The notes below the pieces were generated by a model. That model worked only from the letters and a program-made list of their open reading frames with translations, searched no databases and was not told where the DNA came from. A DNA stretch of 64,000 nucleotides from Megaleporinus macrocephalus (Eukaryota > Chordata > Actinopteri > Characiformes > Anostomidae). The stretch spans positions 12,284,253-12,348,252 of the forward strand of contig CM038726.1 of the NCBI GenBank assembly GCA_021613375.1, in the 5' to 3' direction. Within the stretch, counting starts at the first letter, position 1. Each line of letters starts with the position of its first letter. The translations under genes and the position numbers were made by a program. Positions 40,129 through 51,605 of the stretch are shown in pieces.

Positions 40129-43100
40129 GTATAATGTGCTTTTAGACACTGCTATGAATGCAGCCTTCACTATTGGTCGCTTGTGTGGAAGTAAACATGG
40201 CAGAAGGGTCATTCTGGCTGAAGCCAAGGAACAGAGATTGGTGAGAAATTTCTTTCTTTCTTTTTTTCAACTTACTTCAAACGCAGCCCACCAGAGATCC
40301 CTCCTCATTACACCACCACAAACCCAGCCTCAAAAAAAATATTTAAAATGGTCGAAAATAGACGTAGGTACACTATATGGCCAAAACCCATTGCTGACAG
40401 GTGTAAAGGGTTGCATCAAAGAGCTTAGTGACTTTAAAAGTGAGCTTGTGAAATGTCTGCCCTGCTATGCCCTGCTAAAGTTGTAAGTGCTATTATTGTG
40501 AAATTGCAGCTCTGCCACAAAGCTGTGGACCATGCGGGCCCGTGGGCTGCGGTCACTGCAGTGTGGAGCATGTAAAAAACCTCTTGCATTGCTCACATTA
40601 CTCCAAACTGGAAGCAATATCAGCGGAGCATGACTGAGCAGCTGCATACAATTCTAAGGTGCATGCCAGGTGTTGACTGGAGTGGTGTGTGATGTACAGC
40701 ACGGCATCTCACACATCCCTATTGAGGAGTCTGATTCACAGCGTATGCTTCTTACTGGAATGCACAGCACCAACAGTAACATTTGATGGAATAGGGACGT
40801 GGTCTGGAGGTGTTTTTCAGGCTTTGGGCTATGATGTCTTTTAGTACCACTGAAAGGTGACGTTCATGCTAAAGCATAGCAAGACAGGGTAGACGATTAT
40901 ATGCTTTTAACTTGTAGCAGTTTGGGAAACTCCTTTTCCTGTTGATTGCATGATTGTACCCCTGTGCCCAAAGTGAGGTCACCATGTCTTTAAGAGTCAG
41001 ACATGGTGTGGAGTTTGGTGTGGAGGAACCTCACTGAGCATCTTTTGGATGAACACCATGGATTGGGAGCCACGCCTTCTTTGGCCATGTAGTGTATTTT
41101 AACAATGCCGTGAGAAATCATTCCTGGCTTCATAGAATGGTTATGACATTGATGGTTGTCAAATGATGTGTGGTGACGAAGGGTGAAGAGTTCGAGATGT
41201 GCTAGCAAGCAGTTGATATGTTCAAACTCCTCTTCATGAAAGCTTGTTCAAACCAATTGGAAAATAAATAAATAAACAAAATTGAGATATTATGACTTTA
41301 TCTCATGATAGAACTTCCTTATTAAGTAATATAAATCAAAATGATCAGTCACTCATTATTATGAAATATTACATCATAACAGATGTTTATACATTTATAG
41401 TAATGAAGAAATTGTGGTGAAATGTTAATTATAATATTGAAATTGTATCTTACAAATATGACAGTTTCTTATTTTATGATATCAAATCATAATTGAGGTA
41501 CTACAACTGCAAGTTGGGCTGCTGTCTAAAATGTAAATAAATGCTAATATGTTGATGTGTTGTTGCCATAAAGTTCTAAATAAGTTATTTTTTTCATGAA
41601 ATGAAGTATATGTGCTTTCTGTTCTGTAGTGAATTAAATGTGTCTTTTGCAAATCATTCTGTTTTTCTGTACATTTATTTAGATTTTACACAGCATCTCA
41701 ACTTTTTTGTAGCTGGGGTTGTAAATTAATTATTAAATTATAAGTCATGACTTAGAGACACTCTAATAATACAATATTCAGAATAGAGTCTGAAACGTAT
41801 TAGTAGAAGATTATCTGGATGTTTTAGAACTGTTGGCTGCTCCTCCAATTAGTTGTCATTTCCCTCAGGCAAGCAGCCTTCAAGCTCTACTGTTGAATGG
41901 ATCTGGGCCAGAGGCGGGACAAACGGCCTGCTTTGCCTTAAGTTGTCTGGCATCTGAGGATGATGGACATGCCCTGCTGATGGAGAGTTCTTGCTGCTCT
42001 GCTTTATTAAATGGGCTTTTAAGCTTACTGAAGAGTGGAGACCCAGAAAGTACTTGGTTCGCTGCTATGTGAGTTCCCTTGGACCAGTTAAGTTTCACCA
42101 GACAAATGTGTTAACCTAACACCCAATTGTAGGTGAGCAAAAGTATAGGATAGGTCAGCCTAAAACCAACAACGCCTAGTATTTAATAGGGTCAACCAAT
42201 ATTTTTTTTCACTGCCGATATTGAGTCATCTTAAATTTGATGAGTGGTTTGCATTATGTGGTATGGTCTGTATCTGCTGTTTTGGGAGGAGACTGATATG
42301 AATTAGTTCTGTCCTTGTCTTTCTTTCTCTCAGGACTATCAGAGTGCTTGTCTCTCAGCCGGTTGGAGTGATTCGAGTTAGAGAGCACAAGTCTTTGGAG
42401 GAACAGCTAAAGGTTGTAGTACTTTTTATTATATACACGCCACTAAAAGTGATGGTAATTTGTTCTTTGACATACCTTATTACCTTTCTTTTTATTTCAT
42501 CAGGTCACCTTGTTTTACAGCTCGCTTACGTTTTTTATGTTCATCTCTAGCATCTCTCTCTCTTTCCATCAACGGGGCCTGAGCTGCAGGAGGAGCTCAG
42601 TGCTTCCCTGAGAAAGCTGAGGCGCCTTCCCAAACCATCCCCTGTTACGACCCAGCAACTTCAGTCAGGTGCCTACATTGCATCATGGGAGAGACTGGAG
42701 CCTGAGAGTGGCCTTCAAGTCACATATAGGTACGATGATTTTTTTTCAGTCCAGTTCAAACTGGATTAGTTTTATTTGGGGAGGTTCTGCAGTGACAGCC
42801 ATGTACAAATCAGCCATTTTTGTAGTCTAGTAGCTCTGGCACAAACTGCATGTAATTCGATGAGCCAAGAATTCTCTCAGGGAACACAGTCCTGTTCTAC
42901 TGTTATTGAGTGTGGCACCTGTTGCATCTAGACTATGAAACAGTATCATTTATGTCGATATAGCTAGATAAGTACATAACAAATTTCTTCCATAAGTCAG
43001 TGCATTCCTCCTCTCTGATATTCTTTGTGCGCTTCCCCCCCGCTCTTGTACATGGAGAGATGCGAGAATTGCTGAAAAAGACCTTTCATTACTACGAAGT

Positions 43101-46100
43101 TATGTTAAATATTTTCTCAAATTCATATTACAGAAGCAAATCTTTATTTGTGATAGAAACACTGTCCTTTAGTATTGGCTAATAAGGTACATAAGGTATA
43201 TTAATATATTTTCACATGAGATATATGATAAGACTGTGTCATCTATGTCGATATAACCGTATCAGTATGATTTCTCAAAGATTTTTCTCAAATTCTTATT
43301 ACAGAAGCAATTTTTTATTTATTTAGTTTTATTTTATCATCATATCTTACACCATCTATCTCCAGTTAGGAAAGCCTACACTACTTGATCTGTAAGTCTG
43401 TAATCAATTGTTCTGTCTTATGAGCTACAAAGCAACCGGCCATACGTGCACAGTTGAAACGCAACCACAATAAAAAAAAATGTCAAAAATATAACTTGCA
43501 GCTGCCATTACCAAGGCCAAAAAAATAAACCGGAGATAAAAAAAAATATTGTCACAGCACACATTGCTGTTTGTCAGTGTTGTTTCTCAGTTTCTATTTC
43601 CCAAAACTTTAGCAGCCGTCTTAGCTGCTGTGTCAGCCACGATCAGTTATTCCTCCATATGAACAGCCACCCGTTTAGCCTCGTCTCCTCATTGTAGACA
43701 AACACCACTGTAATATTTCATCTGACAAGTTTTAGTTAACACATGGAGGTGATGGTGGATTAGTGGTGTGCCTTAGAGAAATAAAGTGCAGTGGTCTACC
43801 ACATCCCTAAAAATATGGTCCTTGTAGCAGCAATGAAATAAGAAGGCTTCAAAAAGCTGTTGAGATACCAACTGCCCAGTCGCAAACTAAAATGTTTCTA
43901 AAGCCACTGTCACTGATATAACGTGTTTGTGACATCTCACACAGAGCCATGACTTACAACTGAACTTGAATTTAGCCCATTTCTTAAAATTAAAAACAAG
44001 ACGTATATTGTGTATCACCATCCTGACTAAAAATACAAGCATGCTTTTTGGCACATATATTCCAGCCCTGGTATTGGCCAAACTCTTAGAAGTGACAAAA
44101 TACCTTATAGAACTTCACCTAGTAAATCGAATGCTGCTTAGTCAGTGCATTAAACCTAAACAAGGATGCAGTATTAACAAGATCTGATCCATGATATGCA
44201 TTTGCTGTCAAAAATGTACAATGCATTTTTCTTCTTCTTCTTTTTTTTATTGGTCTGCAGTCTTTTTGATGAAGACACTGTGCTGTACCGAGGTTCGCAA
44301 CACCAGGTCGCTTTACTTCAATCCCATCTCCAGTCAAAACAGTCCTTGTCTCTCCGTCTAAATTTGTCTACCTCAGACGGTGACACCAGTCCCTTTAGTG
44401 ACCCTGTGGAACTGATGGTGGAGAGGACAGGCAATAGGCCAGAAACATCACAGGAGCTGCGTGTCATTGGCTGCACAGCGAAGCAGGTACAATTGAGGTG
44501 GGTGGAGCTAAATAAAGAGGTCAAGCCTGGGCTAAATTCTTTTCTGTGACTCTGCTGATTATATCCTTTACTTGTTTCATATTTTATTTTTTGTCCACGT
44601 AAGTACCAATGTCTGTTTTGTGTACCAAAATGAGTCATCAATAATTTTTGGATGACTTTATAAGTGATATATATTATACACCGATCAGTCATAACATTAA
44701 AAATACCTTCTTATATTTACACACATTGTCTGTTTTATCAGCTCCACTTACCATATAGGAACACATTCTTGTAGGCGTGTCTAATAGATTGGACAGTAGG
44801 TGGACAGAGTGTTTAAAAACTCCACCAAATAATACCTGCGCTCTAGTGGTTTTGGGGGGGCCTGATCATTGAGAAACAAGGTGAAAGGGAGCTAACAAAG
44901 TATACAGAGAAGCCGATGGTCTGTAATTATAGATTTACGTTGTGCTCCTATATGGTAAGTGAAGCTGAAAAAATGGACAATGAATGTAGATACAAGGAGG
45001 TGGTTTAATGCTATGGCTCAATGGTGTATGTAAACAGGATACTTAGCAATATTGATCCTTGTGCAAAAAGCTGTCTATGCTAATACACTCCTTTAATTGT
45101 CAGTGTTAATAAATGGCTTAACTGCTGTAGGATGAATAGGTGGGTGTATACCTGCACCTGTTTTCCTGACATCACAAAAACATGTATTACTACTCAATAA
45201 TAATAATTTCAATCAAGCTGAAATTCAGTTTTTAATGATCTGGCATATTTAATATGCATTGTTTAAGGCAAGGGTTATATACACTGTCTGACCAAAAAAG
45301 TCACATTTCGTTCAACCGCTTTTAGTTTTGATAATGGCACGCATTCGCTGTGCCATTGTTTCCATAAGCATCTGCACTGTCACAACATATATTTCTGTCC
45401 AGAGTTGCATTAATTTTTCCCCAAGATATTATATTGATTGTGGGAGATTTGGACCACTGTTCAAAGTCTTCTCCAGCACACTGCAAAGATTCTCAATGGG
45501 GTTCAGGCCTGGAATCTGTGGTGGCTAGTCCATGTGTGCCAATGATGTGTCATGCTTCCTGAACCACTCTCTCACAATTTGAGCCCGATGAATTCTGGCA
45601 TTGTCATCTTAGAAAATGCCCGTGCCATCAGGGAAGAAAAAAATCCATTAATGGAATAACCTGGTCGTTCAGTATGTTCAGGTGGTTAGCCGACCCTTAT
45701 TCTTTGGGCACATAACATTGCTGAACCAAGACCTGACCAACTGCAGCAACCCCAGATCATAGTACTGCCCCCCACAGCCTTGTGTGATTCCATCACTCTG
45801 GAACTGGGTAAATCTGGACTCATCAGACCACATGGCGCTCTCTCATTGCTCCAGAGTCCAACCTTTATGCTCCCTTGCAAATTGAAGTCATTTTGCTGGT
45901 TAGCCTCTAGTGGTTTACTTAAGCCTCCCTTGAGTTCCCTTCGCATTGTGTGTGTGGAAACGCTAGCTCTTTCACTATTAAACATATCCCCAAGTTTTAC
46001 TGTAGTTTTTCTACGATTTGGTTTCATTTTCAACATTTAAGTGATTGCAATCATTCCAGATTGTTTTCCCACCACATTCCTTCCTCGAAAATTGTTTCCT

Positions 46101-49100
46101 CACTGTCCTTCCACTTTTTAATAATGCGTTGGACAACCCAATTTTAGTCATTACAGCAATCTCTGTAGATGTTTTCTCTTCATGCCAATAATTTTACCCT
46201 TCTGAAACAGATTAACATCTTTTCCCACGACAACAGCATGTGTATTTCGACATGGTTGTTTAATGAGAAGTTACTCGCTGCATCAGTTAGAGTTAAATAA
46301 CTTGTTGCCAGCTGAAACATAATCACTTATCCAGTAATTATCCAAAGGGAGGCTCTTACTTATTTGCTTAGTTAAATCCAGGTGGTGACCTTTTTTTTGG
46401 CCAGGCAGTGTATTTTGCAGTAGTTCCCATTTCCCGGTTGCCATCACATGTGTTATATCTGTTTGTACACTTTTAATCTTTTGTAAAGAGCTTGATAATT
46501 ATGATCAAATTATAATTATGATAAAAAATGTGACCATTTTCCAGTCCCTCTTTTTCTTTTAAAATTAAATTAATTGATTTTGTTACTGTATGTTTTGTCC
46601 TGACATAGGGTAGATTAACTCTCTTATGATCAGCTGCTCTAAATTTCACTTATTCAAAAAGCACTTTGAAATGAAGCATTCCTTAGAACTAAAAATGAAT
46701 GGGCAGATCTCAGCTGCTTTAGACTGAGTGGGTGTACATCAGGACAGTTGCAATCAAAATGATTCAAACACTATTGCAAATTAAGTTTACACTGCATCCT
46801 GAAAGTATTCACAGCGCTTTACTTTTTCTACATTTTCTTATGTTACAGCCTTATTTCAAAATGGATTAATTTCTACACACAATAACTCATAATGACAGAA
46901 AAAAAAGATTGTTAGATTTCTTTTGCAAATTTATTAAAAAACAAAAACAAACACATACATAAGTATTTACTGCCTTTTCTCAATACTTTGTTGTAGAACC
47001 TTTGGCAGCAATTACAGCCTGCATTCTATAGTATGATGCCACAAGCTTGGCACACCTATTTTTTGCCAGTTTCTCCAATTCTTCTTTGCAGAACCTCTCA
47101 AGCTCCATTAGGTTGGATGGGGAGCGTCAATGCACAGCCATTTTCAGATCTCGCCAGAGATGTTCAATCGGGTTCAGGTCTGGGCTCTGGCTGGGACACT
47201 CAAAAACATTCACAGAGTTGTCTTGAAGCCCCACCTTTGTTATCGTGACTATGTGCTTAGAGTCGTTGTCCTGTTGGAAGATGAACCTTCATCCCAGTCT
47301 GAGGTCCAGAGCGCTCTGGAGCAGGTTTTCCTCAAGGATGTCTTGGTACAATAGCTTTTTTCATCTTTCCTTCGACCCTGACTAGTCTCCCATTTACTGC
47401 TGCTGAAAAACAACCCCACAGCATGATGCTGCCACCACTATGCTTTACTGTAGGGATGGTGTTGGCCAGGTGATGAGCGGTACCTGGTTTTCTCCAGACA
47501 TGACTCTTGGTGTTCAAGCCAAAGAGTTCAATCTTTGTTTCAAAGAGTCCTTCAAGTGGGCTGTCTTATGTCTTATTAGAAGAGGTTTCAGTCAGGACTG
47601 ATTGGTGGAGTGCTACAGAAATGGTTGTCCATCTGGGAGATTCTCCTCCCTCCACAGAGCAATGCTGAAGCTGTGTCAGAGTGACCCTTGGAATTTTGGT
47701 CACCTCCTTGAATAAGGCCTTCTACCCCCTGGTGGTTCCAAACTTTCATTTATGGCCACTGTGCTCATTTGGGATCTTCAATGCTTTAGAAACGTTTCTG
47801 TACCCTTTTTATCCCCAGATCTGTGCCTGAGCTTAATTTGGAGTGTCATGGCAAAGGCTGTGAGTACACATGATTTTATTTTTTATTTTATTTTTTTATT
47901 TGCAAAAAAATCAAACAAATATTTTTCACTTTTTCATTATGCGGTATTGTGTGTAGAATATTAAGGGAATAAATGTACTTAATCCATTTTGGAATAAGGC
48001 TGTAACATAACAAAATCTGAAAAAGTGCATACTTTGTTGATGCAACAATGTTGCATTTTACTGTAACCTGATTCATTAAAAAAAAATGGTTGTCCATGAT
48101 AATGCTAGACCTAAAAAGAGAATGTGAATGTATAATATTGCACAATAACTGCTTGTACCTAAAATCATGCAAACACTAGAAGTGGACTTCAGGTGGAAAA
48201 GTACAATAAAACAAAACTACAAGAAAGGAATTTGTCTCTGTTGGTGCAACCACGTGTCATCAAATGCTACCACAATTCTCCCCTGCAGGACAACAGTGAG
48301 CTTTCCGTCTCCTAGCACTACCTACACATGTGCGCTGGGTCCCAGGGACACTGTTGTGCAGACCGATGAGGGTCAGGATCATGCTCCCAGTGGCCTGACT
48401 GTGGCCGTCTTGGGACGACACGAGCTCCACATCAGCTGGGGTGCTCCGGCTGTGCCGCTGGGGCGGCTATTCAATTATGAGCTGTGTCTGAATGGCTGTG
48501 CGGTGTACTTGGGCACGGAGAGGGCACACACAGCCCGCCGCCTCACTGCTAACACAGCCTACACCTGCACGGTAACAGCCATCACCTCCAGGGGGCGCTG
48601 CCAGAGCAGGTCTGTCACCAAAAAAACAGCAAAAGATGAATATCTTAACACAAACAGGCAAGTTAGTAAAACTAATATTATATTGGAGATGAACCGAGGA
48701 ACATGTTTTTGAGAAATTGATATCAGATGAAGGAATAAGGCACTTAATGTCTGAAATATGTCCTCAGGTGTCTGTATTCTCCCAGCCGTCATCCCAGCAC
48801 ACAGCCTTTATCATCTCCTTCAGAGATCAGAGAAGTGAAAGTCAAACCCAAGGCCACAAAGTCGTTATCCTCACACAGACATCTACCGGAAGTCCAGCTG
48901 ACCATTCACCACTACACCGACACTGACCTCAGAAAAGTCAGACACAGGTCCTGATTGGATATTTTGTAAACTATGCAGTATTATAAAGAAGCAGTGATTG
49001 GTTTATATCATTATTTTTCATTGCCGTCTCTATTTGTCTGACTGTGGCCGTAGAATGAGCTGACTGTTATTTATGTTCGGCAGGCTGCCCTCTGTGTCAG

Positions 49101-50728
49101 TGCAGTCCAACAGTAGAGGGAAGAGCACATCTAAGCTGACGTCTGAAGTACAGGTGTGTACTTCATAATTTAAAACCCAAAATATTATGAATATGAAATA
49201 TTAATCCAAAAGAAAATCTGAGGCGAAAAAAAGTACATCCTTAATGTTTTTATTCCAGTCAAAACAGCCGAGTACATGTTTTCAGGAGATATTTCTGAGA
49301 AATTGGATTAGAGAATAATTCATTTGCATAAAGAAGAAAAAGGTTTAAAGAGATAAAGGAAATGTTCTGCAAAAATATGTTTTTTGCTTTATTTTCTGGC
49401 CCTGAAAAATTGAGGGACGTCTCCAACATACTATACTGTACTATACTATAAAATACTATACTGTATGAGAAGGCCAGTGCCTTGATATTTAACATTTATT
49501 GTTGAAGAGATCATTTATTGTTGAAGAGATGTAAAAATTATCGCTTTGTGATGTTGATTCTTGTCCTATAGAGCTTAATAGGTCTTGTCAGTGAATTGGA
49601 TGTTGGGGCAATATGGAAAAGTGCCAGCGACCATTCGAATTCAGAAGTGTTTCCAGTAAATGCTGACCATCCTACAATTCTGTGCCGAGGACGTCAACAA
49701 CAGTCACTCCGATCCCAGCGTCAGTCAGATTCTTCACTAGAGATAAGCTCAGACAGGAACCTCTGCATTCTTAAGCAGCAGTTTAGAATAATACAATGCA
49801 ATCTGTTCTTATGTGTGTGTGTGTGTGTTTATATGTGTATATTCTTTAGCTGTGCTTCTACACTGGGGTGCTGACAGGACAGGCTCAGACAGAGGGAGGC
49901 TGCCCCTCATTGGTCAGCAGATGAGTGAGTTTCCTTTACAAATGTTCTCTTTGTCCTTTGTATTACACAAACATGACATTGAGTGATTATTAACTATTTA
50001 GCTGACTTTAACTGATGTGGATTTACAGATTACTGAACTTTGCTTCCGGTGACTTATTTTCTTTTTTGGTTTAGCTGAAAGTGTGCGATTACTACAGCCT
50101 GTCTCTTATAAGTGGCCTGATCTAGACCGGACAGAGCATCACCATAACGAAAAACACAGAAACAGGTAATGATTGATCATACGACCTGTATCTTTTTAGT
50201 GGAATAAGTTCTAATCCTTTCTCTAAAACGTTTTAACATAAATGGCCAGAAACATGTTTAGTTTTTATTTTAGCCATTTGGCTCCATTTACCCGCATCCA
50301 TTGAGGACTTGCTTGCAAGCACCTTCCACTTCATTGCAGTCATGTTTCTGATATAATGGGGGAGAAGGAAGGAGTCAGGCTCCCCATAAACCAGCTCTGC
50401 TGTAGCTCGGATAGATGGATATATGTAAATAAAGTATTGTTTTTTGTGACCTCACTAAAAACAAAGATGCTGTTTTTGCATGTTTTTCATAAGGAATGCT
50501 GGGATTGGGGAGTAAATGATCATGTTTATATGCTACATCAAACTTAAAAACAATGCAAGTGTATAGTGGAACCTTTTGTATTGATCTGTGTGGTCTTTGG
50601 GGCCCCCAGATGGTCCACATTTTTGCTCTGTAATGTGAGCTGGAATACAGCACAAATGTAGACTCTCTCAGAGCCTGGTGGGCTGGTTTGATTACCACTG
50701 GAACCACTGATGTAGACGACTAAACAAA

Positions 50729-50782
<54 letters not shown>

Positions 50783-50865
50783 ATTCTAGGCTTGCAACTG
50801 GGTCAAGAGTGCACAGTCAATTCAGGGGAAGACATTACTTTACATCAAACTGGACAAAAACGTAG
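35334..50865 (+). CDS. Armadillo-like and fibronectin-III protein, unnamed
   Basis: Exons: 35334-35542, 38045-38219, 39669-39903, 40146-40240, 41869-42068, 42334-42412, 42551-42729, 44261-44497 (end uncertain), 48289-48657 (or 48609), 48768-48947, 49084-49153, 49572-49812, 49850-49924, 50075-50165 and 50790-50865. All junctions keep phase, for about 840 residues. Residues 1 to about 340 are leucine-rich helices in armadillo-like repeats (for example [54 protein letters not shown]). From about 365 fibronectin-III modules follow: [19 protein letters not shown], then a partial second one, then a third with [13 protein letters not shown] and [14 protein letters not shown]. The last 240 residues are Ser/Arg-rich and look disordered. 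No signal peptide or membrane segment is seen, so it is probably intracellular. I do not recognise the family, and no function is proposed. The middle of the second FN3 domain was not found. Confidence 0.8.
35795..36498. mobile_element. hAT-like non-autonomous element
   Basis: In intron 1 of the armadillo/FN3 gene. The right end reads CTTAACACCTCTG, the reverse complement of the CAGAGGTG terminus of a common fish hAT-like repeat. Inside are many AAGTAAAAGTA-type subterminal motifs, for example 35870-35960 and 36345-36420. A matching left CAGAGGTG end is not evident, so the left side is probably truncated. Confidence 0.55.
38306..38780. mobile_element. Tc1-like transposon remnant, family A
   Basis: Begins AGAGTGTGCAAAAGTCAGAG and contains ATTTCTGAGAAAATTAAGTC, CCACCACAACTGTCAC and ATAAACAGTACTTAAAG. 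Shared words place it in the same family as 49240-49400 (ATTTCTGAGAAATTGGATTA) and 58000-58760 (CCACCAAAACTGTCACCAAT, ATAAACAGTAGTTAAAG). All copies are badly decayed. Confidence 0.55.
40098..40126. repeat. (TA)n microsatellite
   Basis: About fourteen TA units ending some 20 bases before the acceptor of the exon at 40146-40240, within the last part of the intron. Confidence 0.9.
40369..41096 (+). mobile_element. Truncated Tc1-like transposon
   Basis: Terminal inverted repeats pair: left TACACTATATGGCCAAA at 40369, right TTTGGCCATGTAGTGTA ending at 41096. Inside are degenerate transposase words in + orientation (GCTGGAGTGGTGTG-like, GGTCTGGAGGTGTTTTTCAG, GTGCCCAAAGTGAGGTC, GAGCATCTTTTGGATGA). 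At about 0.73 kb it is about half the length of an intact element and carries many frameshifts, so no protein is encoded. Confidence 0.85.
41225..41730. mobile_element. AT-rich element with hAT-like end
   Basis: Ends with CAGCATCTCAACTTTTTTGTAGCTGGGGTTGTA, close to a terminus (CCCAACTTTTTTGGAA...GGGGTTGTA) that I recall from fish hAT-type elements. The left boundary is unclear. Confidence 0.35.
44677..45028. mobile_element. MITE with 27-bp inverted termini
   Basis: Left end TACACCGATCAGTCATAACA and right end, reverse complemented, TACACCATTGAGCCATAGCA match over about 27 bases with a few differences. Internal words AGCTCCACTTACCATATAGG and, near the right end, CTATATGGTAAGTGAAGCTG are themselves an inverted pair. 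No coding sequence. This is the best preserved copy in the window of the dispersed family also seen at 10015-10330, 26120-26310 and 58965-59120. Confidence 0.85.
45280..46412 (-). mobile_element. Tc1-like transposon with decayed transposase
   Basis: Paired termini: TACACTGTCTGACCAAAAAA at 45280 and the inverted TACACTGCCTGGCCAAAAAA ending at 46412. The minus strand encodes recognisable Tc1 transposase pieces: [20 protein letters not shown] near 45440-45510, the [15 protein letters not shown] region near 45720-45770, and [17 protein letters not shown] near 45930-45980. Stops and frameshifts interrupt it throughout. The DDE catalytic positions were not all located. Confidence 0.88.
46788..48045 (-). 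mobile_element. Second Tc1-like transposon, decayed
   Basis: The left end TACACTGCATCCTGAAAGTA and following TTATGTTACAGCCTTATTTC are mirrored on the right by GAATAAGGCTGTAACATAAC and ACTTTGTTGATGCA. The minus strand at 47332-47517 reads [12 protein letters not shown] then [16 protein letters not shown], a hallmark Tc1 transposase stretch. Stops occur on both sides, so it is not functional. It lies about 375 bases from the previous element and in the same orientation. Confidence 0.88.
50732..50781. repeat. (CT)n microsatellite at a splice acceptor
   Basis: About 25 CT units directly before TAATTCTAG, the acceptor of the last exon of the armadillo/FN3 gene (50790). It forms the polypyrimidine tract of that acceptor. 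Confidence 0.92.
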
Positions 50866-51605
50866 CTGCACAGAGACTTGATCTAGGTTTTCAGATTTTT
50901 GTGTATGTGTTGTATTGGGTGTATGTAGCATATGAGTGTTTTGTCAGTTATGGGTGCTAAGAATATGGTTAGATTTAAAGGATATTTCATGAAAATACTA
51001 TGTTTTATATAGCAAGTTTTATGTTAAGTATTCTTTTTGGATGAAATAAAATCTTCAAATGAACGTATAGCTTATTTTGTTAAAAAATATATAATTTAAG
51101 TTCTGACTCCTTTTTCAGATTGGACAATAAATAAATGTGATCTTTCTTTCCTAGCTTAAGTTTGTTATCAATAAATGGAAAAAGAGACATGCTGAAGATA
51201 TATTAAATGAATGCTTTATGTGGGATTCCACTGCAAAAAGATCTGTACTGGTAATACTGTAAAATGGCAGGACTTCTATAATAATCCGTTTCTGCCTGTG
51301 TGTAATATTCTTATGGTATCATGTGATCTGTAATACATATGTAGTAAACTGTAGTACTTGTCTACTACAGATCTTTTACGTGAATTAGACTTTCCTAAAG
51401 AAGTTTACAGTCAGTGCGTTTGATTTGCCAACGCTTTATGTTTGGTGTTTTACCCTGAAGCACAGTAACCACTCCACGCCACGAGAGGGAGCTATTCAAT
51501 CATGAACTTGACTGTTCAATAACAGCAGTGAGCTCGATCGCTGAAGTAGAGAGTCCTGGAAACTGATCACAGAGCGTTTTATGAGGAAAACTAAATCTCA
51601 GCGTG
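50866..51605. other. 3' UTR and tmem141 5' flank
   Basis: AATAAA at 51045-51050, 180 bases after the armadillo/FN3 stop codon, is the probable polyadenylation signal. The remaining 550 bases to the tmem141 start contain mildly GC-rich sequence from about 51465; no TATA box was seen. The two genes are therefore close neighbours in tandem. Confidence 0.55.
51045..51050 (+). other. Polyadenylation signal, armadillo/FN3 gene
   Basis: AATAAA in the context GATGAAATAAAATC, 180 bases past the stop. Confidence 0.65.
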
